DNA of 64,000 nt from JAZKFT01 sp965246935 (GCA_965246935.1 CBDFGC010000008.1:659018-723017); one strand, 5' to 3'. Counted from the stretch's first letter, positions 18,026 to 27,401 are shown. The notes: generated by a model from the letters alone, not told the origin. Translations and numbers: made by a program.

Positions 18026-18403
18026 ATGAAACAGTTTCTAACTACCATATTAGCCTTTCTTTACCTTGCTACCTCCACTGGCGCCACGGTAACCCTGCAC
18101 TATTGCATGGGTGAAGTAACTGCCAAAGGCGTGACTAAAAAAGCGGAATGTGGTAAATGCGGGATGGAAAAAAAAGGCGGCTGCTGTGAGGATAAAGTAA
18201 AGGTGGTAAAAACGCAGGATAACCATTCTTTTCAAACGGCTGATTTTTCATGTGCACCACTGTTTGCTATTCTGCATTCAGCCTACCCGGATATTGTTCC
18301 TGCTCCTGTTATTTCTGCAACGGCGCCGGCCGCACAAAGCAATTCCCCGCCCGGTAACTCCGGTATTTCTCTTTGTATTTTCCATTGCGTTTTCAGGATA
18401 TAG
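18026..18403 (+). CDS. HYC_CC_PP family protein
   Basis: The 125-residue protein has an N-terminal signal peptide or membrane anchor (TTILAFLYLATSTGATVTLHYCMGE) followed by the family's HYC motif, then a Cys cluster (CGKCGMEKKGGCCEDK), a QTADFSC motif and a Pro-rich tail. HYC_CC_PP is a named Bacteroidota family without a proven function; members usually sit in copper and heavy-metal loci, as here. The Cys pairs suggest metal binding outside the inner membrane. Confidence 0.88.
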   Translation: MKQFLTTILAFLYLATSTGATVTLHYCMGEVTAKGVTKKAECGKCGMEKKGGCCEDKVKVVKTQDNHSFQTADFSCAPLFAILHSAYPDIVPAPVISATAPAAQSNSPPGNSGISLCIFHCVFRI

Positions 18404-18494
18404 ATTTTAATGATTGATGAACAGGCAATAGCGCTTCTAATGCTGTTGCTGCCAATGCTATCCGCATACATTAATGATTAAAATTTTTTACCAG

Positions 18495-18986
18495 ATGAAA
18501 ACGCTTTTTTTATTAGCAGCCTTCGTGCTGTCCGCTATTTCCATACAGGCACAACAGGTAACCAAAGTTTCTATGCAGGCCAGCGGCCTTACCTGCAGCA
18601 TGTGCAGCAATGCCATCAACAAATCCGTAAAAACACTTGATTTCGTTGAGAAGGTAATACCCAATATTGAGACTTCTACATTTGAAATAACTTTTAAACC
18701 AGGTAGTAAAATTGATTTCGACCTGCTTAGAAAGAAGGTAGAAGATGCCGGCTTTTTTATATCCAGTTTTGTTGCATCCGTTGATTTTAACAACACTGCT
18801 ATTAAGGCTGATGAACCGGTAGTTGTTGGCGATAAAACCTTTCAGTTTGTACATCCAAAAGAAGGTGTGCTGAATGGCACAAAGCCTGTCCGTATTTTAA
18901 ATAAGGGTTTTGTATCATCCAAAGAGTTTAAAAAGAACCCGGTTGTATCCTCTGCCGATACAAAACTGTATTACGCCGCTATTTAA
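18495..18986 (+). CDS. Exported heavy-metal-associated (HMA) domain protein
   Basis: The ATG at 18495 gives 163 residues with a signal peptide (MKTLFLLAAFVLSAISIQAQQ), then an HMA-like domain (about 25-100) with the metal site GLTCSMCSNAI. The C-terminal third (FQFVHPKEGVLNGTKPVRIL...) is of unknown fold. It is likely a periplasmic metallochaperone passing copper between membrane proteins. It overlaps no neighbour and is followed closely by an outer-membrane-like protein gene. Confidence 0.88.
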   Translation: MKTLFLLAAFVLSAISIQAQQVTKVSMQASGLTCSMCSNAINKSVKTLDFVEKVIPNIETSTFEITFKPGSKIDFDLLRKKVEDAGFFISSFVASVDFNNTAIKADEPVVVGDKTFQFVHPKEGVLNGTKPVRILNKGFVSSKEFKKNPVVSSADTKLYYAAI

Positions 18987-19035
18987 TGGAGCAAGGAATT
19001 TGCCGCCGCTGCAAATCCTTTTCAATACTATTTCA

Positions 19036-19845
19036 ATGAAGCACCTTTTGCTACTAATGGGCTTCCTGCTTTGCGATGCCGCTAAAGCACAGGAACTCTA
19101 CACCTTTACCGAACCCGCCAGTAATATGGCGGCCAAAAGTGTAGGCGTACGACTGAACAATTACATCATGGACGAAAGCCGCATTACAAAAACCAACTAC
19201 CACCTGGTACCGGAGGTGATGGTAGGTGTTTCCAGGAGAATAATGATACATGTGGACGCTTTTTTAAGTAACCGCAACAGCAGCTTTGTAGCGGAGGGTG
19301 GAAGCTTGTATGCCAAGTACCGGTTTTTGAGTCATGATGATGTACAGACGCATTTCCGGATGGCTGCCTTTGGCAGGTACAGCTTTAACAACAGCAATAT
19401 ACGCCAGGAAGAAATAAACCTGTACGGCTATAACAGCGGCTACGAATTGGGTGTAACGGCTACACAATTGCTGCATAAAGTAGCATTATCATCAGGCTTA
19501 TCGCTGCTAAAGGCTACTAACAATGGCAATGGTAATAAATACCCTTATGGAACGGATAATAGCCACGCTGTTTATTACACGGTATCAGTTGGCAAGCTAA
19601 TGCTGCCAAAAACTTATACAGATTATAAGCAAACAAATCTGAATTTGATGGTAGAGTTTCTGAACCAGTACAATCCCGGTTCGGGTAAATACTATATGGA
19701 TGCAGCCCCTTCTGTTCAATTCATTTTTAACAGCGTAGCCCGGGTAGATGTTGGCTACCGTAAACAATTGAGCAGCAACATGCTCCGTACGGCTCCAAAC
19801 GGTTTGTTTATACGGTTGGAATACAATTTTTTTAATGTGTTTTAG
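19036..19845 (+). CDS. Putative outer-membrane beta-barrel protein of the metal region
   Basis: The ATG at 19036 gives 269 residues with a signal peptide (MKHLLLLMGFLLCDAAKAQ). The rest alternates polar and apolar residues in short strands and ends in an aromatic C-terminal strand (IRLEYNFFNVF), as barrel proteins do. No specific family was recognised. Its position between the HMA protein and the Met/His-rich protein suggests a role in metal efflux or sensing at the outer membrane. A longer frame from 18910 overlaps the preceding gene and is unlikely. Confidence 0.75.
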   Translation: MKHLLLLMGFLLCDAAKAQELYTFTEPASNMAAKSVGVRLNNYIMDESRITKTNYHLVPEVMVGVSRRIMIHVDAFLSNRNSSFVAEGGSLYAKYRFLSHDDVQTHFRMAAFGRYSFNNSNIRQEEINLYGYNSGYELGVTATQLLHKVALSSGLSLLKATNNGNGNKYPYGTDNSHAVYYTVSVGKLMLPKTYTDYKQTNLNLMVEFLNQYNPGSGKYYMDAAPSVQFIFNSVARVDVGYRKQLSSNMLRTAPNGLFIRLEYNFFNVF

Positions 19846-19897
19846 CCATAGGACAGAATTTGCAAAACAAAATGAATTAGCCTAAAAATTGGAACAA

Positions 19898-21319
19898 ATG
19901 AAAAGAACTATTTTTTTAATATCAATGATGTCGTGCTATTTCTTCGTATCGGCACAACACGAATACTATGCCCCCATAAATGATACAACAAAGCAAAAAA
20001 AAGGGGTGAAGGATACGATACATTTTAACCATTCAACAAGAGAGCATAAGATGGATGAAAATATGCCAATGGAAATGGATATGAATGGTGGGGAGCATGA
20101 ACATGGCAATATAAATATGTCACACGCTTTTTCACGCAATTTACCAATGACACGCAATGGTTCGGGCACAGCCTGGTTGCCGGATAATTCGCCGATGTAC
20201 GGCTATATGTTCCACACTAAAAAATGGATGTACATGTTGCATGGCGATGTATATGTGCGTTACAACAAGCAGGATCTGTTTAACAAAGGCACCCGGGGTG
20301 GGGATCACTTTGATGCACCCAATATGGTAATGTTTATGGGCCAGCGAAATATTGGCAGGCGGGGCCTGTTCCACTTCAATACCATGTTTTCGTTTGATCC
20401 TTTTACAGTGGGTGCAGGTGGCTATCCGCTGCTGTTCCAATCCGGTGAAAGCTACAAAGGCAAACCGTTGGTGGACCGACAACATCCACATGATTTATTT
20501 TCCGAATTATCGGTTAGCTATGCCTACGCCATTTCACCAAAATCCGACGTTTTTATTTACGTGGGCTACCCTGGCGAACCTGCTATTGGCCCCGCAGCTT
20601 TCGTTCACCGGCCCTCCGGATTTTTTAATCCGGATGCTCCGCTAACGCACCATTGGGTGGATGCTACGCACATTACCTTCGGCGTAGCCACACTCGGTTT
20701 CAGGTATAATAATTTCAAGATTGAAGGCTCTTCATTTACCGGCCGTGAGCCCGATGAACACCGTTATGGTTTTGACAAGCCACGTTTTGATAGCTGGAGT
20801 GGCCGGCTAAGCTACAATCCTAATAGCAAATGGGCATTGCAGGTATCGCATGCTTATCTAAAATCGCCCGAGGATCTGCATCCTGCTGAAAATGTAAATC
20901 GTACCACGGCTTCAGCCACTTACAGCATCAAAAACACCAGTGAAAAATCGACAAACATTACGGGACTTTGGGGTATGAATAAAACGCCGGGACGTTCTGC
21001 AGAGAATGGCCTTCTTTTGGAAGGTACACAAATCCTCAATAAAGTAGCGATATATGGCCGTTATGAATGGGTGCAAAAATCAATCGAGGAACTGAACCTG
21101 AATGAAAGTATTTTTGGAAAAGAAGCAGTGTTTCCGGTGCATGCACTTACTGCCGGCGCTTCATATGATGCGCTAACGACTGGCAAAACAAAATTTGCGT
21201 TGGGCGGCCAGTTAAGTGTCTTTCATCCTGATGACCGGTTAAGCAGCATATATGGCAGCAATCCGGTGGCAGGACAGGTTTACCTTCGTATATATCCGGC
21301 AGCTATGCGCATGAATTAA
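19898..21319 (+). CDS. Met/His-rich outer-membrane protein, probable copper handling
   Basis: The ATG at 19898 gives 473 residues with a signal peptide (MKRTIFLISMMSCYFFVSAQ). Residues 40-110 are rich in His and Met (ENMPMEMDMNGGEHEHGNINMSH), a composition found in periplasmic copper-binding proteins. The remainder looks like a long beta-barrel with repeated aromatic-glycine strands and a conserved-looking RQHPHDLFSELSVSYAY segment. The function is inferred from composition and context. It could be a copper-selective porin or a surface sink. Confidence 0.8.
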   Translation: MKRTIFLISMMSCYFFVSAQHEYYAPINDTTKQKKGVKDTIHFNHSTREHKMDENMPMEMDMNGGEHEHGNINMSHAFSRNLPMTRNGSGTAWLPDNSPMYGYMFHTKKWMYMLHGDVYVRYNKQDLFNKGTRGGDHFDAPNMVMFMGQRNIGRRGLFHFNTMFSFDPFTVGAGGYPLLFQSGESYKGKPLVDRQHPHDLFSELSVSYAYAISPKSDVFIYVGYPGEPAIGPAAFVHRPSGFFNPDAPLTHHWVDATHITFGVATLGFRYNNFKIEGSSFTGREPDEHRYGFDKPRFDSWSGRLSYNPNSKWALQVSHAYLKSPEDLHPAENVNRTTASATYSIKNTSEKSTNITGLWGMNKTPGRSAENGLLLEGTQILNKVAIYGRYEWVQKSIEELNLNESIFGKEAVFPVHALTAGASYDALTTGKTKFALGGQLSVFHPDDRLSSIYGSNPVAGQVYLRIYPAAMRMN

Positions 21320-21354
21320 ACGTATCTTTTTCCCATCATATAAAACAAATAAAA

Positions 21355-21591
21355 ATGAAAACAATCATCATGGCAATTGCTGTTTTATTAGCAGCCAACA
21401 CAGCCAGCTTTGCACAGGGCAAAACTACCAAAGCGCCAAAGCACAAAACCTCAACGGCTACAAAGTACACTTGTGAAATGCACCCCGATGTAGTAAAGAG
21501 CAAACCAGGTAATTGCCCTAAATGCGGAATGACATTAACGAAAATGAAAAGTAAAAAAGTGATGAAGGATTCTACCGGTATGAAAATGTAG
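21355..21591 (+). CDS. Exported heavy-metal-binding domain protein
   Basis: The 78-residue protein has a signal peptide (MAIAVLLAANTASFAQG) and then a heavy-metal-binding domain of the CusB/HMBD type: YTCEMHPDVVKSKPGNCPKCGM. The CxMHP and CPKCGM motifs bind soft metals. In efflux systems this domain is often fused to an adaptor protein; here it stands alone, suggesting a small periplasmic metal carrier. It closes the rightward metal operon. Confidence 0.9.
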   Translation: MKTIIMAIAVLLAANTASFAQGKTTKAPKHKTSTATKYTCEMHPDVVKSKPGNCPKCGMTLTKMKSKKVMKDSTGMKM

Positions 21592-22100
21592 CATGCCTGA
21601 AAGTAAACAACCTTCTATTTTTTAAAGTATGCGAATAGAGGTATATTAGACTAATATTAGGTCATTGCGTCCGCCGCGGCAGATGCCCGTTGCAATCCCC
21701 AACAAAACCTGGGAACTTGTTTCGTTGGGCACGAACCTAATCTTGCAATGACAAAAAGATTGTTCTAATGTAATTGTACATTATTACTTATGCGAATCAA
21801 GGGTTGCCATTCTTAGTAAGAGCATCTTACCATACGAACCTTATAGTTGCATTTGTTGGGCATCGCCTAACCCTGTTGGTAGTCAAGGAAAAATATTTCC
21901 AGGCATTCGTTGGGCAGCGCCCACCCCTTTTAAATAGCAGGTGATTGCCAATGGGATTGGGCGCTGCCCAATAATACACCGACATTGCTTGCTGATACTA
22001 CCAACAGAATTGGGCGATGCCCAATAATACCCATGAATGTCAACCCTTGATTCGCATTGCTTACTTACATTTATACAATTCCAAAAAAATGAAACTTACA
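21592..22100. other. Intergenic region with nested palindromes
   Basis: The region contains a short element at about 21650-21765 (gtcattgcg...ttgcaatgac ends) and the larger nested palindrome at 21790-22057. No gene was seen. Confidence 0.6.
21790..22057. repeat. Nested palindromic element, family 3 (268 bp)
   Basis: The outer arms atgcgaatcaagggttg (21790-21806) and the exact inverse (22041-22057) are 17 bp. Inside are two more inverted pairs: one joining the gttgggcatcgcc and ctgttggtag modules to their inverses near 22006-22030, and one around gttgggcagcgccca (21908) and its inverse (21953). It is built like the family 1 and 2 elements but shares no modules with them. Confidence 0.75.
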
Positions 22101-23000
22101 TCAGAAAGTAAAAGTCAGGTGTACCATCCCTCTCACTTTTGAGGTGGTTTGACCGTTTGAAAGATGCTGGCTTACGGGTAGCTGTGCATTAAGGCCAACT
22201 GCCATATTACTAAAATTCGTTTCCAGGCCTGCTGCTGCATGAAGTGCATAGCCACCGGTATCTTCCACTGTTACCTTATCCAGTTCATTGGCCGTTAAAT
22301 TTTCATACAATAGCCCCACATTTGGATTGAAGGTGGTGTTTGCGGTACTGATGGAACGAAAAACAAAAGCACTGGCGTTAAAGCGATTACCAAATTGAAA
22401 ATCTTCCGCACTGCCATTTATTTTATAATTGATGTTGCTGTTCAAACCCCAGTCGTTTACATGAAAGGTATACATCGTATTTATTAAAAAATCCAGGCTA
22501 CCTGTGCCTGGCTGGTTATTGGCATCGGGGATGATGTCAGTTGGATCGGCATTAAACTTACCAGTAGGCAATTTGGCGCCGCCGCCAATCCATAATTGCT
22601 GGCTAATCCGTTTATCCTTTTTATCGTTTGATCTGGTATCCAATAATTTGTAATTGGCTATCAACGTAATGTCGCCTAATCCATTGCTGTTCTTGATGCC
22701 ATCGTCAGAGCGTTGCCGGTTGAAGTTATAAGGAATAAATGCAATCACCTGCCATTTTTTTCCAATATTCAGGCCACCCCATAGTTCAGCGGTTTGGTAA
22801 AAGTCTTTGCTGTATTGGGTTGGATCGCCGGCTACCTCGCTGGTAAAGCTGCGAAAGGTATACCGGGTGCCAAAGAAGTGTTTGCGAAATTGTGGAAATG
22901 GCCCGATAAAGTAATTGCCCGAGCTGCAGCCGCAGATGTCGCAGGCAAAAGTTCCCTGAATGATAAGGCATAGCGTAGCTATAAGAAATATTCTTTTCAT
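22101..23000 (-). CDS. Outer-membrane-like protein with N-terminal Cys motif (CDICGCSSG)
   Basis: The 299-residue protein has a signal peptide (MKRIFLIATLCLIIQGTFA) directly followed by CDICGCSSGNYFIGPFPQF, a short Cys motif that could bind a metal. The rest is strand-rich and ends in a typical barrel strand (VRGMVHLTFTF). Similar proteins occur in Bacteroidota next to copper genes, but no function is established. It is transcribed convergently with the metal operon, from a separate promoter in 23001-23167. Confidence 0.8.
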   Translation of the reverse strand: MKRIFLIATLCLIIQGTFACDICGCSSGNYFIGPFPQFRKHFFGTRYTFRSFTSEVAGDPTQYSKDFYQTAELWGGLNIGKKWQVIAFIPYNFNRQRSDDGIKNSNGLGDITLIANYKLLDTRSNDKKDKRISQQLWIGGGAKLPTGKFNADPTDIIPDANNQPGTGSLDFLINTMYTFHVNDWGLNSNINYKINGSAEDFQFGNRFNASAFVFRSISTANTTFNPNVGLLYENLTANELDKVTVEDTGGYALHAAAGLETNFSNMAVGLNAQLPVSQHLSNGQTTSKVRGMVHLTFTF

Positions 23001-23167
23001 GTAATTGAAATAATAAGATGATAAATAATCCCGGATTAAATTAGGTTGTGGACTTCATTGTAGCTGTCCAAAATTGATTTGCCTGTTGTCCACCTGTCCC
23101 GGCCAATCCGGGATTGCCTGTTTTGATTGGGCAAAAGTGTTCGGAATGGTTAACAAGGCAATGGTAG

Positions 23168-23566
23168 CTATCCTTGCGGCGGATGGAAAATACCGGAGTT
23201 GCGGTCTGCAGGAAAAGTAATGAGGAGATGCGGATACGAAATTTCAGACGATAGCACTACATTTTGGAGGGAAAGAGAAAATAATTGAGCGAATAGTACC
23301 TCATCCCTGTGATCCGCTTTGCGGTTAGGATTTTGCTGGTCTTTATTGTCTTCCTGTTTCAGTTTTTTCATCAGTTGGCACCGGCCATTGCAATGTACCT
23401 GGGGTTTATCCTGGTTTTCGCAAACAGCAGCATAAGTCTTTGCATGGGTGTAGTAGTTCACCACAATAAAAGACCTGTTGAACATCTGAATAAAAAAAAT
23501 GACCGTCAATATCAATGCAGTCATTCGCTTATAGATGATACCGCTGTTCATTATTGCTGCAAACAT
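23168..23566 (-). CDS. Conserved small membrane-anchored protein with CNGRCQLMKKL motif
   Basis: The protein has 132 residues from the ATG at 23566; an internal ATG would give a shorter form. It has one hydrophobic segment (MTALILTVIFFIQMFNRSFIVVNYYTH), then CENQDKPQVHCNGRCQLMKKLKQE, and a variable tail. The Cys-containing motif is of a kind seen in small Bacteroidota proteins beside copper genes, which suggests metal binding. It precedes the CDICGC protein gene on the same strand and may share its transcript. Confidence 0.72.
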   Translation of the reverse strand: MFAAIMNSGIIYKRMTALILTVIFFIQMFNRSFIVVNYYTHAKTYAAVCENQDKPQVHCNGRCQLMKKLKQEDNKDQQNPNRKADHRDEVLFAQLFSLSLQNVVLSSEISYPHLLITFPADRNSGIFHPPQG

Positions 23567-23778
23567 AAAATACTTTGCTATAACTGAAAATGATACTAAA
23601 CGTAAGTAGTAGCAAATAGGTTGTGTATGCCTGCTGCAATAATGGCTACTATTTTTGAATCTGCTTCAATATTGCTTTACGCCTCTTCATCAATCCGTTA
23701 ATAGAATCTTTACTCCTTTTTCAAGCTTTAGTTTGCCCGATGTTTCTTAAATTTTCCGGTAAGGGATACCGTATAGCA

Positions 23779-24098
23779 GTTTAGTATTTTAATAATACAG
23801 GTATGCCGGGCTTTGCAAACAAGGTGCAATGGCCTGTTGTGCCGTAGGTACAACCTGTTTGCAGCAATGAAGGCTTTAAGAACGCCATCATGCCACGTAG
23901 TAGCTACCTGTTTGATCCTATTAAAGTAAAGAAAATTGTTAGTTGAAATAATAAATCAGGAAGTTGTTTAGCTTCTAAACAAATGCTGTCAAGTCAGGTA
24001 CTTAGCGGCTAAACAGATAGCCACTACGTGGCATAAAACACCTGATTACCCATATGCCTACAAACAGAATGTGCCTACAGCACATAAAACCGATCCTA
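23779..24098. repeat. Palindromic element, family 2 copy 1, truncated on the right
   Basis: It starts with gtttagtatttta and contains the modules gccgtaggtacaacctg and tgccacgtagtagctacc with their inverses. The right third that other copies have (ending in the inverse of the left terminus) is missing; the family 1 element begins at the breakpoint. Its centre (gtttagcttctaaacaaatg) preserves the uninterrupted site that is split in copies 2 and 3. Confidence 0.8.
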
Positions 24099-24454
24099 GT
24101 AAAGTGGTCAAAATAACTGGTACAATAGAAGCGGGATATTACCCGGCGTTGGTAGCCCCTACCCCCTAAAGGGCAATGTGATTAAGTGAAGGATTGATGT
24201 ATCAGTTATGCGCCGTAGGTGCAACCTGTTTGTAGAAGATAGAAATCCTTGATGTTGGTGCATGCCACGTAGTGGCTACCTGATCAGAGAAGGGGTAGCC
24301 ACTACGTGGCAATGATTGCCTTTGCCTCTTTGTTTGCTACAAACAGAAAGCCCCGATGGGGCTTATCTTAATGACATTGCCCTAAAGGGGTTAGGGGCAA
24401 CCAACGCCGAATAAAATCCTGCTTCAATTGTACAAGTTATTTTGACCACTTTAC
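24099..24454. mobile_element. MITE-like element, family 1 copy B (356 bp)
   Basis: Both ends carry the right-type terminus (gtaaagtggtcaaaataac), and the first and last 75-90 bp are inverse copies of each other, unlike copies A and C. The flanking triplets are CTA on the left and TTA on the right. The internal core has the same orientation as in copy A. Confidence 0.82.
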
Positions 24455-24647
24455 TTACAGAAAAATATTGGGAAGGTGCATCATAAATCAACGAATTGCT
24501 GATGAATGAAAGCTACTATTGCTTTTAGACAAGTGTTCCTCTCCCTGGGAGAAAGATCAGGGGTGAGATTGGCAGGTCACAAAATTATTAGGATAGGCAT
24601 TTTATTAATTGCCATTGGAATGTTGGAGTAGGATATAAAATCAATAA

Positions 24648-24940
24648 ATCGGGTAGGAATCAAGGAATTAATTCCTTTGCTGTCCTCCTACACCACTATA
24701 CGTGCCGTTCGGCCTACAGCGGTTCGTCAAAATAATGTTGTCTGCGTTTCATTTTGTTACGCCGGGTTGCTTCTTTACTGTAGCACAGACCGGCTAACCT
24801 CTTTCCCAATAGCTATCGCATAGTTCGCTAAGGTGTTCCGGGTTTTTATCGCTCCTCTCTCATCTCTTGTAAAACGTTAACTACTGAAACCCGCTTTCGG
24901 GAATTGCACCCTGTAGTTTATAACCATGCCTGACACACTA
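24648..24940 (-). ncRNA. Group II intron-like RNA remnant (domains V/VI), no reverse transcriptase
   Basis: On the minus strand, accgctgta and tatagtggt pair around a gccgaacggc hairpin, giving a helix of the size and shape of intron domain V. It is followed by a second stem with an aaggaattaattcctt core, which fits domain VI, and by a YAY-like end near 24648. About 200 bp of further structured sequence lies upstream, but no maturase frame is present. This is recognition by pattern only; a covariance search is needed. Confidence 0.5.
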
Positions 24941-24947
24941 AAAAAAA

Positions 24948-24970
24948 CCGGGGCAATTATACTGCTCCGG
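24948..24970 (-). terminator. Intrinsic terminator of the 24988 gene
   Basis: The stem ccgg-gca and tgc-ccgg is followed, read on the minus strand, by a run of seven T. It lies just after the stop of the carboxypeptidase-regulatory-like protein gene. Confidence 0.7.
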
Positions 24971-24987
24971 CTTGATAAGCTAAAATA

Positions 24988-25644
24988 TTAAGCCTTTTTC
25001 TTCTTTTTAAAATCACCCCGCTTCCAGGCTTTTACAAACTCGCCCCAGGCAAACGGATTCAGGATATTCATAGGCGCTATCTGGCCGGAATAATACACTT
25101 TATTAGCCTGCTGCCTCAATGTATAATTCACTGCTTCCCGGCCATCTGCCGGTAGCGAACTCAGCAAAATACGCCTGGTATTTTCTGCTGTGTTCTGCCG
25201 GGCAATCTCGTACTGGTCATATGGAATATCGGCATTAATAAAATCCCGTTCAAACTGTGCACTCGAAGGCCGCGGCTTAATAACGGTTCCCGGCAAATAG
25301 GCCGTATCGTCTGCCATCAACTGTATAATGCTAAAATCTTTTCCTTCCAATGTACGCGGTATGCTCACCTCTTTATTTTTATACCCTACCGAACTAAATT
25401 CCACTACGTCACCCTTTAATACGGCAATGCTAAAAACACCCTGGTCGTTGGTAATGGTACCGCGGCCTTTACCCACCACTACCACACTGGCATTCGGAAG
25501 GGCCAGCAGGCTGTCGGCTGTCATTACCACACCATATAACTGCACTACCGAATCCGCATAGGTTTCGGTTTTCCCAACTACCGTTTGGGCATACATGGTA
25601 TGGCAAAGGCAGCAAATAAAGAGGAGTAGTAAAATCCGTTTCAT
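24988..25644 (-). CDS. Carboxypeptidase-regulatory-like (CarboxypepD_reg-like) domain protein
   Basis: The ATG at 25644 gives 218 residues with a signal peptide (MKRILLLLFICCLCHTMYAQ). Residues about 40-120 form a beta-sandwich of the carboxypeptidase regulatory-like family (YGVVMTADSLLALPNASVVVVGKGRGTITNDQGVFSIAV...VVEFSSVGYKNKEVSI), the domain that also starts TonB-dependent receptors. Here it is a free-standing envelope protein with a C-terminal region of unknown fold and a very basic tail. The function is unknown. Confidence 0.85.
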   Translation of the reverse strand: MKRILLLLFICCLCHTMYAQTVVGKTETYADSVVQLYGVVMTADSLLALPNASVVVVGKGRGTITNDQGVFSIAVLKGDVVEFSSVGYKNKEVSIPRTLEGKDFSIIQLMADDTAYLPGTVIKPRPSSAQFERDFINADIPYDQYEIARQNTAENTRRILLSSLPADGREAVNYTLRQQANKVYYSGQIAPMNILNPFAWGEFVKAWKRGDFKKKKKA

Positions 25645-26207
25645 GTGCAGATGGGCATTGTTGTAACAAAAATATTGACAAGCGGTTTGCAATGCATACC
25701 CGGCTTCATAAGTTTTTCCCAAACTTATTAAAGGTGCTGTTGTTTTATGGTTCTTCGGTAAACGTAGGGGAATTGTTATTTTAGGGTTTTAAACCTAAGT
25801 AGCAAGTATTTAATAAAATATGTCTGAACCTTATTACCTTATTAAAGCCTCGCCTCTTTTAATAAGGTTATAGGAGGAGTGAGTGTTAGCTTCTTCTACT
25901 AAGGTTTAACGGCCGCTTGTAGCGTACTATCTTTTCTGAATTCCACTAACTATACCGAAGAACTTGTTTTATTCAACGGCTCACTAACCGGTTCGTAGCT
26001 ACTTTTGCGGCATTAATGTAATGTTGCCGAAGAACGGAAGAAATAGCGGCAGCCTTCCGGACAAATGGGACAGGCTTTTCAAGTAACCGAAAAATCGGAA
26101 GGAAGCATGTTTAAAGGTTGAGCATAGTTAAAATCAAAACTTTCTAAATAGGATGTTGATGGTTATACTGTACGTTATTGACCATTCACCATTCACCATT
26201 CACTAAA
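25645..26207. other. 563-bp intergenic region upstream of mrp
   Basis: No gene was found. Directly before the mrp start lies a short 7-bp tandem repeat (ccattca, three units, 26182-26202), one of several gene-proximal word repeats in this window. Confidence 0.5.
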
Positions 26208-27308
26208 ATGACAGAAGAAAAAATACTACAGGCACTTAGCAATGTGCAGGAGCCTGATTTAGGGAAAGACCTGGTAACCCTGAATATGGTAAAGGATGTA
26301 ATGATTAACGGGCAGGAAGTTTCTTTTACTGTAGTGCTTACCACACCTGCCTGCCCAATGAAGGACCTGATACACAATGCCTGTGTAAATGCCATCAAAA
26401 TTTTGGTGGATAAGGAAGCCGTAGTAACGGTAAACTTTACCAGCCAAACTACCAGCCGCCGCCTGCAGGGCGATAACGTACTACCCAGAGTCAAAAATAT
26501 CATTGCTGTTATCAGTGGCAAAGGTGGCGTAGGTAAAAGTACCGTAGCTGCTAACCTGGCACTGGCACTCGCAGAAGGCGGCGCATCCGTAGGGCTGATG
26601 GATGCCGACATTTACGGCCCCAGCGTACCCATTATGTTTGGCGTACGTGGCGAAAGGCCAATGATGAAAGATGGTGGCAATGGCAAAGGAATCATTGTAC
26701 CGCTGGAACGGTTTGGCATTAAACTAATGAGCATTGGGTTGTTGGTGGATGATAAAGATGCAGTGGTATGGCGTGGCCCCATGGTTAGCAGCGCTGTTAA
26801 ACAGTTTATTACCGATGTGGACTGGGGCAGCCTGGATTACTTAGTGATTGATATGCCACCCGGCACCGGTGATATACACCTGACGATGGTGCAGACGGTG
26901 CCGGTAACCGGTGCAGTGATTGTAACTACGCCGCAAGCGGTAGCCTTAGCCGATGCCAAAAAAGGAATTGCCATGTTTGGACAGGCACAGATTAACGTTC
27001 CCATCATTGGCCTGGTAGAAAACATGGCCTGGTTTACGCCGGCCGAACTGCCGCACAACAAGTATTATATTTTTGGAAAAGAAGGTGGAAAAAAATTAGC
27101 GGAAGAGTACGATATTCCGTTCTTAGGGCAAATACCGCTGGTGCAAAGCATACGGGAAGGCGGCGACCAGGGCATACCGGCTATGCTTAATAGCAGCGAT
27201 GCGCATACCCGGCAGGCCTTTGCGGAGTTTGCAGCAAAAGCAGTCCGGAGTATCTCCATGCGGAATGCACGGATGAATGCAACACAGGTAGCGGAAGTGG
27301 TGGAGTAA
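26208..27308 (+). CDS. apbC: Mrp/ApbC family iron-sulfur cluster carrier ATPase
   Basis: The ATG at 26208 gives 366 residues. Residues 1-90 are an MIP18/DUF59 domain, and the rest is a Mrp/NBP35 P-loop ATPase with the deviant Walker A GKGGVGKST (about 103-111), the DADIYGPS switch and DYLVIDMPPGTGD. Mrp proteins carry and deliver [4Fe-4S] clusters in the cytosol. The last 29 residues (FAEFAAKAVRSISMRNARMNATQVAEVVE) are duplicated downstream at 28001-28090 and, more divergently, at 37831-37917. This makes the 3' end of the gene an apparent insertion point for accessory DNA. The frame itself is intact. Confidence 0.96.
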   Translation: MTEEKILQALSNVQEPDLGKDLVTLNMVKDVMINGQEVSFTVVLTTPACPMKDLIHNACVNAIKILVDKEAVVTVNFTSQTTSRRLQGDNVLPRVKNIIAVISGKGGVGKSTVAANLALALAEGGASVGLMDADIYGPSVPIMFGVRGERPMMKDGGNGKGIIVPLERFGIKLMSIGLLVDDKDAVVWRGPMVSSAVKQFITDVDWGSLDYLVIDMPPGTGDIHLTMVQTVPVTGAVIVTTPQAVALADAKKGIAMFGQAQINVPIIGLVENMAWFTPAELPHNKYYIFGKEGGKKLAEEYDIPFLGQIPLVQSIREGGDQGIPAMLNSSDAHTRQAFAEFAAKAVRSISMRNARMNATQVAEVVE

Positions 27309-27314
27309 CAGTTT
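27225..27314 (+). repeat. 3' end of apbC, functional copy of a repeated gene tail
   Basis: These 90 bp encode the C-terminus and stop of ApbC. The stretch 27250-27314 matches 28026-28090 at 61 of 65 positions. Weaker similarity continues upstream to about 27225. Confidence 0.8.
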
Positions 27315-27401
27315 GTTTGAGTGAAGGTTACACTGTTTTGCAGTATTTTTGAAAAGACTATAACGAACTCAGTTACTTTCATATTATAAATAAACCGATT
27401 T

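Larger units (their letters stand above)
23567..24987. other. 1.4-kb intergenic region filled with mobile and palindromic DNA
   Basis: The region contains a truncated family 2 element (23779-24098), a family 1 element abutting it (24099-24454), a group II intron-like remnant (24648-24940) and the terminator of the gene at 24988. No coding region was found. Confidence 0.8.
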
